Below are positions 34,948 through 43,612 of a stretch of DNA of 64,000 nucleotides, one piece after another; position 1 is the stretch's first letter, and each line of letters begins with the position of its first letter. The notes below the pieces were generated by a model. That model worked only from the letters and a program-made list of their open reading frames with translations. It had not been told where the DNA came from and made no database searches. The translations under genes and the position numbers were made by a program. Origin of the DNA: Desulfoluna butyratoxydans (lineage in GTDB: Bacteria > Desulfobacterota > Desulfobacteria > Desulfobacterales > Desulfolunaceae); NCBI RefSeq assembly GCF_900699765.1, contig NZ_CAADHO010000001.1, positions 496,001 to 560,000 on the forward strand, read 5' to 3'.

Positions 34948-36369
34948 ATGTACGACAGAATGCAGGAACTAACCCAAGAGGAGTTTACCCGGATCCATGA
35001 CAGCGCCATGGATCTTCTCAAGAACACGGGAATTGTCTTCAACGATGAGGAAGCCATCGACATCTTCCGGAAAAACGGCGTGAAAACAGAGGGCAAGACA
35101 GTATTCCTCACCGAAGCGCAGGTGCGAAGCGCCGTGGAAAAAGCCCCGGCAAGCTTCACCGTCGCCGGGCGGAACCCTGCGAAAAACGTGGCCATCGGCA
35201 AGGACGACTTCGTCTTTGTCCCCGGCTACGGCGCCCCGTACATCATCGACACCGACGGGGTGCAGCGGGAGGCCGTCATGGAAGACTACGACACCTTCTG
35301 CAAGCTCATCCACACCTCCAAGTACATCGACATGAACGGATGGATGATGGTGGAGCCCTCGGACATGCCGCCGGAGACCGTCCACATGGACATGATGCTC
35401 TCCAACTTCCTCCTCTGCGACAAGCCCTGCATGGGCTCTCCGGTCTCGCGCCAGGGCGCCATGGACGGCATTGAGATGGCTGCCATCGTCTTCGGCGGCA
35501 AGGACAAGATCATGGACACCCCGGTGTCGGTCTCCCTCATCAACTCCCTGTCCCCCCTGCAGTTCTCCGACGAGATGGTGGGCTCCCTCATCGAGCTGGC
35601 CCGCCACGGCCAGGCCTGCGTGGTGGCCTCCCTCATCATGGCCGGTGCCTCGGGCCCCGTGACCCTGGGAGGCGTGGCTGCCCTTCAGAACGCGGAAATC
35701 CTGGCCGGCATCACCCTGGCCCAGATGGTGCGGGAAGGGGCCCCGGTGATCTACGGGTCCACCTCCTCTGCCATGGACATGAAAACAGGGGCCCTGTCCA
35801 TCGGCGCCCCGGCCCTGTCCAAGAACATCAACGTCACCGCCCAGATGGCCCGATTCTACGACCTGCCCAGCCGAAGCGGCGGGGGTCTCACCGACGCCCT
35901 CTACCCCGACGGACAGGCTGGCCTGGAATCGGCCCTGGCCCTGTCCACGGCAGCCCGGTCCGGCATCAACTTCATCCTCCACTCCGCAGGCATCCTGGGC
36001 TCCTACATCGCCATGAGCTTTGAAAAATTCCTCATGGACGAAGAGCTCGCCGGCATGATCCGCCAGATGCTCAAGCCCATCGGCTTTGACGAAGAGAGCA
36101 TCGACGTGGAGATGATCAAGCAGACCGGTATCGGCGGGCAGTACCTCACCAATCCCAAGACCTTTAAGCTCTGCCGCACCGAATTCTTCCTTCCCGATCT
36201 CATGACCCGCACCAACTACGATGCCTGGAGCGCCGGAGGCAAGAAGCGCATCCACGAAGTGGCCGGCGACAAGATGAGTCAGCGCCTGGCCAAGTACGAG
36301 AAACCCGACATCGACCCGGCCGTGGAAAAGGAGCTCACCGAATACGTGAACCGTCGCAAGAACGCTTAA
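34948..36369 (+). CDS. MttB/MtgB-family methylamine:corrinoid methyltransferase 1 (non-pyrrolysine)
   Basis: A 473-residue TIM-barrel protein of the trimethylamine methyltransferase family (COG5598). It is read through without any internal TAG, so it belongs to the non-pyrrolysine branch, whose characterised members demethylate glycine betaine, proline betaine, carnitine or related compounds. It moves one methyl group onto the Co(I) corrinoid protein encoded downstream. Typical segments are RIHDSAMDLLKNTGIVF at the N-terminus, INSLSPLQFSDEM in the middle and GIGGQYLTNPKTF near residue 400. AAGGAG precedes the ATG of MYDRM. The substrate cannot be assigned from sequence. Confidence 0.93.
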   Translation: MYDRMQELTQEEFTRIHDSAMDLLKNTGIVFNDEEAIDIFRKNGVKTEGKTVFLTEAQVRSAVEKAPASFTVAGRNPAKNVAIGKDDFVFVPGYGAPYIIDTDGVQREAVMEDYDTFCKLIHTSKYIDMNGWMMVEPSDMPPETVHMDMMLSNFLLCDKPCMGSPVSRQGAMDGIEMAAIVFGGKDKIMDTPVSVSLINSLSPLQFSDEMVGSLIELARHGQACVVASLIMAGASGPVTLGGVAALQNAEILAGITLAQMVREGAPVIYGSTSSAMDMKTGALSIGAPALSKNINVTAQMARFYDLPSRSGGGLTDALYPDGQAGLESALALSTAARSGINFILHSAGILGSYIAMSFEKFLMDEELAGMIRQMLKPIGFDEESIDVEMIKQTGIGGQYLTNPKTFKLCRTEFFLPDLMTRTNYDAWSAGGKKRIHEVAGDKMSQRLAKYEKPDIDPAVEKELTEYVNRRKNA

Positions 36370-36391
36370 CCGAGACGTGAAAGGACACACC

Positions 36392-37930
36392 ATGGAATCC
36401 GGAGGAATCACCCGTCGCATCGGACGTCACCTAGACACTGCAGTCTTTACAGGATCAGCCGTCCTGGTGGTTCCCTTTGTCCTGCTCGGGGCCGCAGCCC
36501 CCGCCCTGCTGAAAAGCATGAGCGGGGCGGCCCTGGGCTACCTCACACAAAGCTGGAGCTGGCTCTACCTCTCCAGCGTCAACCTCTTCGTCGTCGCGGC
36601 CCTGGCCCTGGCACTCTCTCCGTACGGCAGGATACGCCTGGGCCGCGACGACGAAAAGCCGGAGTACAGCTGGCTCAGCTGGTTTGCCATGCTCTTCTCC
36701 GCCGGCATGGGTATCGGCCTGGTCTTCTGGTCCATTGCCGAGCCCCTCTACCACTATGCCTCCCCCCCGAAAGGGACGGGAGCAACCGCGGAGTCGGCCC
36801 GCCTGGCCTTCCAGATCTTCTGCCACCACTGGGGGATCCATGCCTGGGGGACTTACGTGGCCGTGGGGCTGCCCCTGGCCTACTTCCAGTTCCGCAAGGG
36901 CCTGCCCGGAACCGTCTCCAACTGCCTTTTTCCCCGGGCAGCCCGGAACGGCGGGGCCTCGCGGGGCACGGGCAAACTGGTGGACATGCTGGCGGTCTGG
37001 GCCACGGTCATGGGGGTGGTCACCTCCCTGGGGCTCGGGGCCCTGCAGATCACCAGCGGGCTTCACCTCTCCTGGGGACTTCCCGGAGGCACGGGCACCA
37101 CGGCGGCAGTCATCGGGGTCATCACGGCCCTGTACATCGCCTCGGCCCTGAGCGGTGTCAAGCGCGGCATCCGCATGCTCTCCCTGCTCAACGTGGCCTT
37201 CATGGTCCTGCTGCTGCTCTTTTTCATGGTCAAGGGCCCCTTCGGGTTCATTGTCAAAACCCTGGGGGTCGCCCTGGCCGATTACACAACAGGCATCCTC
37301 CCGCTCTCCACGACCTTCAGCCTCTTCGGTAACCGTGCCTGGACCGAAAGCTGGACCGTCTTTTACTGGGCGTGGTGGATCGCCTGGGCCCCCTTTGTGG
37401 GGGCCTTCATCGCCACCATCTCCCGGGGCCGGACCATCCGTGAGTTCGTCCTGGGGGTCATGTTCCTGCCCGCTCTCTTCTCCATCCTTTTCTCCACGGC
37501 CCTGGGCGGCACCGCCGTCTGGCTGGAGCTGGAGCAGGGAGCGGGCCTGATGAACGCGGTGAGCCAGAGCCTGGAGGCGGCACTGTTCCAAACCCTGGCG
37601 CACATGCCCCTCTACGGGGTGCTGGCCCTTTTGGCCAACCTGCTCATCGCCTCGTTTTTTATCACCTCGGCCGATTCCGCCACCCTCGTGATCAGCCGGT
37701 TTTCCACCGGCGGCCACGCAGGGGGGCCGGAATCCCCCGAAGGACGGCTCCTCATCATCTTCTGGGGCCTGCTGCTGGGCGGCCTTGCCATGGTCCTTAT
37801 CTGGTCCGGCGGGCTAAAAGCCCTGCAGACGGCTTCCATCATCGGAGCCTTTCCCTTTGTCTTCGTCATGCTCTGCCTTCTCTTCTCCCTCACCCGGGAA
37901 CTGATCCGGGAAGGAAAACCCAAGGCCTGA
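36392..37930 (+). CDS. BCCT family transporter 2
   Basis: 512 residues and 12 helices. It has the sodium-site glycine stretch AGMGIGLVFWSIAEPLYHYASPP, as in BetP, and the Trp motif WTVFYWAWWIAWAPFVGAFIATISRGRTIRE. It is thus the better candidate for Na+-coupled betaine uptake in this operon. AAAGGA precedes the ATG; it starts 23 bp after the methyltransferase stop, so translation is probably coupled. Having two carriers of different subtype in one operon suggests uptake plus exchange of substrate and demethylated product (inference). Confidence 0.95.
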   Translation: MESGGITRRIGRHLDTAVFTGSAVLVVPFVLLGAAAPALLKSMSGAALGYLTQSWSWLYLSSVNLFVVAALALALSPYGRIRLGRDDEKPEYSWLSWFAMLFSAGMGIGLVFWSIAEPLYHYASPPKGTGATAESARLAFQIFCHHWGIHAWGTYVAVGLPLAYFQFRKGLPGTVSNCLFPRAARNGGASRGTGKLVDMLAVWATVMGVVTSLGLGALQITSGLHLSWGLPGGTGTTAAVIGVITALYIASALSGVKRGIRMLSLLNVAFMVLLLLFFMVKGPFGFIVKTLGVALADYTTGILPLSTTFSLFGNRAWTESWTVFYWAWWIAWAPFVGAFIATISRGRTIREFVLGVMFLPALFSILFSTALGGTAVWLELEQGAGLMNAVSQSLEAALFQTLAHMPLYGVLALLANLLIASFFITSADSATLVISRFSTGGHAGGPESPEGRLLIIFWGLLLGGLAMVLIWSGGLKALQTASIIGAFPFVFVMLCLLFSLTRELIREGKPKA

Positions 37931-37984
37931 GCAGATGGATAACAGGATCACCAACAACCCGACACACAACAATGGAGAGTCATC

Positions 37985-38617
37985 ATGTCTGATTTAAAAA
38001 CCATCACCGAAACCCTTATCTCCGGCGACGGCGACGCCCTCATGGTTCAAGTCAAAGAGGCCCTCGACCAGGGAATCCCCGCTGGTGAAATCCTGTCCGA
38101 CGGGCTCATCGCAGGCATGGACATCGTGGGCGAGCGCATGGAAACCGGGGAGATGTTCATCCCCGAGGTCCTCATGTCCGCCCAGGCCATGGGCGAGGCC
38201 GTGGAGATCTTGAAACCCCTGCTTGCCGAAGGAGAGACCAGCACCGCAGGCCGCGTGGTCATCGGCACGGTGAAGGGAGACCTCCACGACATCGGGAAAA
38301 ACCTGGTGGTGATGATGATGGAGAGCGCAGGCTTTGAAGTGACCGACCTGGGCGTGGACGTGGACGCCGACGCCTTCATGAAGGCCATCGAAGAGCTCAA
38401 CCCCCATATCGTCGGGCTCTCCGCCCTTCTGACAACCACCATGCCGGCCATGCGCGACACCGTGAGCAAAATTGCCGAAGCAGGCAAAAAAGACGCCATC
38501 AAGATCATGGTGGGCGGCGCGCCGGTGAACCAGGCCTTTGCCGATGAGATCGGCGCCGACGCCTACGCCTCCGATGCCGGGTCCGCCTGCAAGCTGGCCA
38601 AGGCCATGCTCAAATAA
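37985..38617 (+). CDS. mtgC: Corrinoid (methyl-carrier) protein 1
   Basis: A 210-residue MtbC/MtgC-type protein. Residues 1-85 form the helical cap (B12-binding_2) and 88-210 the cobalamin Rossmann domain with DxHxxG (D99, H101, G104 in GDLHDIGKN), where the His is the lower cobalt ligand. It accepts methyl from the MttB-family enzyme and donates to the methyltransferase downstream. A nearly identical paralogue is at 48640; the C-terminal 165 residues differ at only a few positions while the first 40 diverge. Confidence 0.93.
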   Translation: MSDLKTITETLISGDGDALMVQVKEALDQGIPAGEILSDGLIAGMDIVGERMETGEMFIPEVLMSAQAMGEAVEILKPLLAEGETSTAGRVVIGTVKGDLHDIGKNLVVMMMESAGFEVTDLGVDVDADAFMKAIEELNPHIVGLSALLTTTMPAMRDTVSKIAEAGKKDAIKIMVGGAPVNQAFADEIGADAYASDAGSACKLAKAMLK

Positions 38618-38672
38618 GCCCGCCGGTTCGGGTGTTCATTTTTCACGGCAATTCATCAATGAAGGAGAGACC

Positions 38673-39473
38673 ATGTTTACCGTCATCGGAGAACGCATCA
38701 ACACCACCCTGAAAAAGGTCAAGGCGGCCGTCACCGAGCGGGACGCCGACTACATCGCAGAGGACGTCAAACGGCAGGAAGCATGCGGGGCCACCTACAT
38801 CGACGTCAACGCCGGGGCCCGCATCGGCCATGAAGAAGAGGACATGAAGTGGCTCCTCTCCGTCATCCAGGGAGCCACCAAGCTTCCCCTGTGCCTGGAC
38901 AGCCCGGACCCGGCCATCCTGGAGATGGCCTACGGCCTGGTGGAGCAGACGCCCCTCATCAACTCCATCAGCCTGGAAAAGGACCGGTTCGACCCCATGA
39001 TGCAGTACCTGAAGGGAAAAGAGTGCCGCATCATCGCCCTGTGCATGGACGACTCGGGCATGCCCAAAAGCGTGGACGACATCTTCGACCGGGCCAAAAC
39101 CCTGGTGGCCGAACTCGAAGGTATTGGCTTCAAACGGGACGACATCTTCATCGACCCCCTCATCCAGCCCATGAGCGTGGCCGCGGAAAACGGGAACATG
39201 GCCATGGACGCCGTGGAGAGAATCATGACCGAGCTCGAAGGGGTCCACACCACCGGCGGCCTCTCCAACATCTCCTACGGCCTGCCCCAGCGCAAAATGG
39301 TCAACCGCATCTTCCTGGCCATGATGATGGCCAGGGGCTACGACTCAGCCATCATGGACCCCCTGGACAAAGAGATCATGGCCGTGCTGAAAACCGCCGA
39401 CATGCTCAAAGGCGCAGACAACTTCTGCATGAACTACCTGAAAGCCGTGCGTGCCGGCGACATCGTCGCCTGA
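38673..39473 (+). CDS. mtgA: Methyl-corrinoid:tetrahydrofolate methyltransferase 1 (MtgA/DHPS-like)
   Basis: A 266-residue TIM barrel of the pterin-binding/dihydropteroate synthase family (relatives MtgA, AcsE, MtrH). N-terminal FTVIGERINTT, CGATYIDVNAG and LPLCLDSPDP are family hallmarks for pterin binding. It passes the methyl group from the corrinoid protein to tetrahydrofolate. AAGGAGAG lies before the ATG, 55 bp after the corrinoid gene. I count 11 differences from the paralogue at 49329 across 266 residues. Confidence 0.92.
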   Translation: MFTVIGERINTTLKKVKAAVTERDADYIAEDVKRQEACGATYIDVNAGARIGHEEEDMKWLLSVIQGATKLPLCLDSPDPAILEMAYGLVEQTPLINSISLEKDRFDPMMQYLKGKECRIIALCMDDSGMPKSVDDIFDRAKTLVAELEGIGFKRDDIFIDPLIQPMSVAAENGNMAMDAVERIMTELEGVHTTGGLSNISYGLPQRKMVNRIFLAMMMARGYDSAIMDPLDKEIMAVLKTADMLKGADNFCMNYLKAVRAGDIVA

Positions 39474-39622
39474 TCCGCCCCTGGCCGGCAGGGGCGTTCC
39501 CCCGACCCTGCCGGAACCGGATCCTGCGCGCGACCCGAAGGGCCCATGCCTGGCATGCGGCCCTTCCCCATTTGCCAGAGGCAAACGCAGGCCGTCACGG
39601 GTTAAAATGTATGGAAAAGCCT

Positions 39623-39993
39623 GCCTCCGGCGGCGAGGGTGGCGAAGCCACGATTGCGAAAACACCTCGAAAGCTGGGTATGGCTGGATTGAGCGGTACC
39701 ACGCGTCGAAAAGGCCGAATACGCTCCCGTCATTCATCAAGAGGCTGATTCCATTTTGATAAAGCGCAACCTTAAGGCCCAAGCCCCCCTGGTACCGGAG
39801 TTATTCCGAGAAGAAAGCAAGTTAACCAGAAAAACCACGATCCTGGCTTTCGACATAATGACATGGGTATCTCCCGCAAAAACGGTTGCCACATGTCACA
39901 CATCACGCGAATGCTTCGATAACGTTCAGATAATGACATCATCCATGCATTCGCCATAGGGTTTCCAGGTGCCCCCACCTGGCCGCCGGAGGC
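39623..39993. repeat. Intergenic hairpin element, complete (371 bp), abutting the RACo gene
   Basis: Perfect inverted ends GCCTCCGGCGGC (39623-39634) and GCCGCCGGAGGC (39982-39993). The last 136 bp match the element at 26019-26393. The right end touches the first possible ATG of the corrinoid-activator gene, and GGAGG within it may serve as that gene's ribosome site. Confidence 0.85.
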
Positions 39994-41610
39994 ATGTTTT
40001 TTAAAATGAAACAACACACCCTCACCCTCCTGCCGGGACGGCGGGTCATCGTCTGCCGGGACGGAGAATTCATCGCACCGGCCCTGGCATCGGCCGGTAT
40101 CTTCCTGCGCACGGACTGCGGGGGCAAGGGGGTCTGCGGCAAGTGCCGGGTCACCCTCTCGGAGTCATCCACGGACCGTGTTTCCGGGGATGGTGGCGAC
40201 ACCAAGGAGCTTCACTGCCTGGCCTGTCGAACCAAGGTCCACGGCGACATCGAACTCACCATTCCGGCGGCCACCCTCATGACGGCCACCGCCGTCACCA
40301 AGGCCCCGGCCCTGCTCCCCTCGGGCTACACCCCGGCAGGTGAAGATTTTCGCGAAGACGACCTGGGCGTGGCCGTGGACCTGGGCACCACCACCATCGC
40401 CCTCTACCTCGTGAGCCTCTCCAGCAAAAAACTCCTGGGCTCCCTGTCGGTGAAAAACCCCCAGACCGTCTTCGGGGCCGACGTCATGGCCCGCATCGAC
40501 GCGGTGCGCAGAAACGACGAGGCCCTTGCCACCCAGCGAACCCTTGTGGTGCGAGCCATCGAGTGGGGATGCCGGGAATTGCTCACCCAGGCAGGCACCC
40601 AGGCCGAGCAACTCAAAAGCATCGTGGCCGTGGGCAACACCACCATGATCCACATCCTGGCCGGGGTCAGCCCGGCCCCGTTGGGCGTGGCACCCTACGC
40701 ACCGGTCTTCACAGATATCAGGCGCCTGGCCTTTGACGACCGGGTCTTCACCCTGGCCCCGTCCACACGGTGGACCACCCTGCCCCTGCTCTCGGGATTC
40801 CTGGGATGCGACATCGTCAGCGCGGCTTTGGCCGTGGACCTGGTGAACGCGCCCCCCGGAACCCTGCTGGTGGACATCGGCACCAACGGGGAGATCATGC
40901 TGAAAAACCACGACGGGATCTACGCCGCCTCCTGCGCCACGGGCCCTGCCTTTGAAGGCGGCGCCCTTTCCTGCGGCATGCCCGCGGTGGAAGGCGCCGT
41001 GGACCGCGTCACCATCGACCCGGACACCGGCCGGGCAGGCTTCACCCAGATCGGCGAGCCCGGCACCGGGGCCACCGGTATCTGCGGCTCCGGCATCATA
41101 GGCGCCATGGCCGAGCTCCTGCGCACCGGCCTGGTGCTCCCGGACGGCCGCTTTGACACCCGGCGCATCCCGGGTGCCGTGGGCACGGACGCCGAAGGGC
41201 TCCCGGCCTACACCATCGCCCCGGAGAACAAGGCATCGGGGTTTCCGCCGGTCCTCATCACCCAGAAGGACATCCGGGCCCTGCAGCTGGCCAAGGGCGC
41301 CCTCATGGCAGGCATCGAGCTGCTCCTCAAACGGGCGGGCATGGACGCCCCCACCGAGGTGCTCCTGGCCGGGGCCTTCGGCAGCGTCCTGCGGGAAGAC
41401 GATGCCCTGGCCGTGGGCATGCTGCCCCAAGGCAGCCGGGGAAAGATCCGCTTTGTGGGCAATGCCGCAGGTACCGGGGCGGTGCTGGCCCTGTGCGACC
41501 GGAAAAAATTCTCCGCCATGGAGGCCCTGGCCGCCACCACCCGGGTCTTCAACCTGGCCGATGACCCGGCGTTCAACGAACTCTTCATCAACGCCCTCAG
41601 CTTTCCGTAA
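39994..41610 (+). CDS. Reductive activator of corrinoid proteins (2Fe-2S + ASKHA ATPase, RACo-like)
   Basis: 538 residues. The N-terminus is a [2Fe-2S] ferredoxin domain (C42, C48, C51 in DCGGKGVCGKC, and C75 or C78). The rest is the DUF4445/ASKHA ATPase fold (AVDLGTTTIALYLVSL near 125, VGNTTMIHILAG, LVDIGTNGEIML, GICGSGIIGAMAELL, LLAGAFGSVL). RACo proteins use ATP to reduce Co(II) corrinoid back to Co(I). One gene here probably serves both modules. Start is uncertain: ATG 39994 lies 1 bp after GGAGG of the repeat, ATG 40006 is 13 bp after it. Confidence 0.93.
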   Translation: MFFKMKQHTLTLLPGRRVIVCRDGEFIAPALASAGIFLRTDCGGKGVCGKCRVTLSESSTDRVSGDGGDTKELHCLACRTKVHGDIELTIPAATLMTATAVTKAPALLPSGYTPAGEDFREDDLGVAVDLGTTTIALYLVSLSSKKLLGSLSVKNPQTVFGADVMARIDAVRRNDEALATQRTLVVRAIEWGCRELLTQAGTQAEQLKSIVAVGNTTMIHILAGVSPAPLGVAPYAPVFTDIRRLAFDDRVFTLAPSTRWTTLPLLSGFLGCDIVSAALAVDLVNAPPGTLLVDIGTNGEIMLKNHDGIYAASCATGPAFEGGALSCGMPAVEGAVDRVTIDPDTGRAGFTQIGEPGTGATGICGSGIIGAMAELLRTGLVLPDGRFDTRRIPGAVGTDAEGLPAYTIAPENKASGFPPVLITQKDIRALQLAKGALMAGIELLLKRAGMDAPTEVLLAGAFGSVLREDDALAVGMLPQGSRGKIRFVGNAAGTGAVLALCDRKKFSAMEALAATTRVFNLADDPAFNELFINALSFP

Positions 41611-41633
41611 AGCACCGGGAAAAACCATCCTCC

Positions 41634-41662
41634 GGGGGCCAGGGAATCAATCCCCTGGCCCC
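41634..41662 (+). terminator. Hairpin after the RACo gene
   Basis: GGGGCCAGGG / CCCCTGGCCCC stem without a U-tract; a weak terminator candidate before activator 2. Confidence 0.4.
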
Positions 41663-41786
41663 ACCGGATTGCGACTGCGTTATCCCCGGCTAAAACCACT
41701 TTCCCCTTGAAACCACAACGCCACCTCCTTTAGAGTTCTTTTCATCCACCATGACCCCACCACCGCTTTAAAAAAGGGACGCTGCC

Positions 41787-43250
41787 ATGACGGATCCGGA
41801 CACTCTCTACAAACGCATCGGCCTCAGCCTGGAGGACCTGACGGGCATCCTGTCCGAAACCGACGACGGGGTCCTCATCACCGACGCCAACGGAATGATC
41901 CTCTTTTACAATGAGGCCCTGTCCCGCATCGACAGCACGGAGCGCAGCCTTGCCCTGGGGCGCCAGCTCACGGAGGTCTACACCGTCACCGAAGAGGACA
42001 GCCCCACCCTTGCCTGCCTGGCCACGGGCCGAACCATCATCCACCACACCCAGTTTTACCGAACCCGGCACGGGCGGGCGGTCTTTGCCATGCAAAACGT
42101 GTTTCCCCTCTTTGACGGGCCACGCCTCAAGGGGGCCATCTGCTTTGTCAGGGAGTACAGCGCCATTGAACGGGAGGTGGACGAAACCTCGCGGTTCCGC
42201 CTCGGAAACAGCGGCGGCAAAGGCAGGGAGAAGCGGTTTACCTTCGGTGACATCGTCGGCAGCTCCCCTGGGCTGCAACAATGCCTTCACACCGCCAGGA
42301 TGGCGGCAGGCTCCCCGTCGCCCATCATGATCTACGGGGAGAGCGGAACCGGCAAAGAGCTCTTTGCCCAGTCCGTTCACAACGACGCCCCCTGGCGGGA
42401 CAGCCCCTTTGTGGCCGTCAACTGTTCGGCCATCCCGGAAACCCTGCTGGAAGGTATTCTCTTCGGAACCTCAAAAGGGGCCTTTACCGACGCCCGGGAC
42501 AAGGCAGGGCTGTTTGAAAAGGCCAACGGGGGGACCCTGTTCCTGGATGAAGTCAACTCCATGCCCTTGGGGCTCCAGGCCAAACTGCTTCGGGCCATCC
42601 AGGAGAAAAAAATCAGGCGGGTGGGCTCGGCCACGGAGATCAGCATCGAGCTCAAGGTGATCAGCTCCGTCAACGAGGAGCCCCGGAAGGCCATCGAGAA
42701 CGCCACCCTTCGGCGGGACCTCTACTATCGCCTCGCCGTGGTCCACATCGCCATCCCCCCGCTTCGAGAGCGCATGGAGGACATCCCCCTTCTGGTGGAT
42801 CATTTCATCGCCAAGTGCAACACCAAGCTCAACCGGGCCATCCGCAGCATCTCCGACGAGGTCATGGGCCTTTTTCATGCTTACGCCTGGCCCGGCAACA
42901 TCCGGGAGCTGGAGCATGTCATCGAAGGGGCCATGAACCTGGTGGGAGACCGGCACCAGATTGAACGCACCCACATGCCCAGCCACTTCATGGCGTCGGT
43001 GACCCAACCCGACGCCCCACCGGTTGAGGGCACCGCGTCCCAGGCCCCGGAGACTCTCCCCCTGCCGCCCATGAAAACCGGTGCTTCGCTGCCAGAACTG
43101 CTCAACACCTATGAAAAGACCATCCTGGACCGCCAGCTCGCCACCCATGACGGCAACGCGGCCAAAGCAGCGCGCTCACTGGGGATTTCCCGCCAGCTCA
43201 TGTACCACAAGATGCGAAAACTCGGCATCCGGGGAGACCGGCACCGTTAG
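41787..43250 (+). CDS. Sigma-54-dependent activator of quaternary-amine module 2
   Basis: 487 residues with the same PAS-AAA+-Fis layout as the activator at 31444 (PAS about 15-130, GESGTGKE near 190, WPGNIRELEH, Fis ARSLGISRQLMYHKMRKLG). The sigma-54 contact loop reads GAFTDA (near 231) instead of GAFTGA, a change at a position important for sigma-54 contact. It precedes three palindromic sites and a GG-N10-GC promoter and is the likely activator of module 2. The ribosome site is weak (AAAGGGACGCTGCC). Confidence 0.92.
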   Translation: MTDPDTLYKRIGLSLEDLTGILSETDDGVLITDANGMILFYNEALSRIDSTERSLALGRQLTEVYTVTEEDSPTLACLATGRTIIHHTQFYRTRHGRAVFAMQNVFPLFDGPRLKGAICFVREYSAIEREVDETSRFRLGNSGGKGREKRFTFGDIVGSSPGLQQCLHTARMAAGSPSPIMIYGESGTGKELFAQSVHNDAPWRDSPFVAVNCSAIPETLLEGILFGTSKGAFTDARDKAGLFEKANGGTLFLDEVNSMPLGLQAKLLRAIQEKKIRRVGSATEISIELKVISSVNEEPRKAIENATLRRDLYYRLAVVHIAIPPLRERMEDIPLLVDHFIAKCNTKLNRAIRSISDEVMGLFHAYAWPGNIRELEHVIEGAMNLVGDRHQIERTHMPSHFMASVTQPDAPPVEGTASQAPETLPLPPMKTGASLPELLNTYEKTILDRQLATHDGNAAKAARSLGISRQLMYHKMRKLGIRGDRHR

Positions 43251-43297
43251 CCCAGTGCTCACTGCGTCCACCAGCCCACAGCACCGGTGAAGCAAAC

Positions 43298-43369
43298 CGA
43301 CAAATATTTTTTCCTTTTTCCGACAAATATTTTTGTCAGCCACCATCAGAAACGACAAAAATATTTGTC
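43298..43369. promoter_or_regulatory. Three upstream activator sites, module 2
   Basis: GACAAATATTTTTGTC at 43322-43337 and GACAAAAATATTTGTC at 43354-43369 are exact reverse complements of each other; a third, half-conserved copy starts at 43299. The proximal site ends 133 bp before the GG of the sigma-54 promoter, matching module 1. Confidence 0.8.
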
Positions 43370-43500
43370 CTCCGGTGTTCCCTGTCCGTAAACCGCCCAT
43401 CATGTTACAATGCGACACTCCGCCACAACACACTGAAACACAAGCCTATTTTTTTAATCGGCCTTCTCTCATCTCTTTTTTCCTGCCAAAAAAGCAAGCA

Positions 43501-43517
43501 TGGCCCTCCTCTTGCAA
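43501..43517 (+). promoter_or_regulatory. Sigma-54 promoter of module 2
   Basis: TGGCCCTCCTCTTGCAA has GG (43502-43503) and GC (43514-43515) at the required N10 spacing and the TTGCA -12 element. It lies about 100 bp before the enolase-superfamily gene. Confidence 0.85.
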
Positions 43518-43612
43518 TAAAAAACAGTGCCATTTACGGAAGGTTACCTCCGTGAGGTTTTTGTTTTCCCATGCACCAGGCAATGCCCAACATCACACAG
43601 GAGACAAGACAA

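Larger units (their letters stand above)
37985..39565 (+). repeat. Duplicated corrinoid/methyltransferase segment, copy 1
   Basis: The gene pair and its spacer are near-identical in DNA to 48640-50223. Similarity continues about 90 bp past the second stop, through a GATCCGCCCCT and GCGCGCGACCCGAAGGGCCCATG block, then stops. The 5' 130 bp of the first gene is less conserved. Confidence 0.85.

Noticed and set aside
34948..36369. Pyrrolysine-type MttB with in-frame TAG.
   Set aside because: Both methyltransferase genes are read through without an internal TAG and end in ordinary stops; no pyl genes are seen. They belong to the non-pyrrolysine branch.
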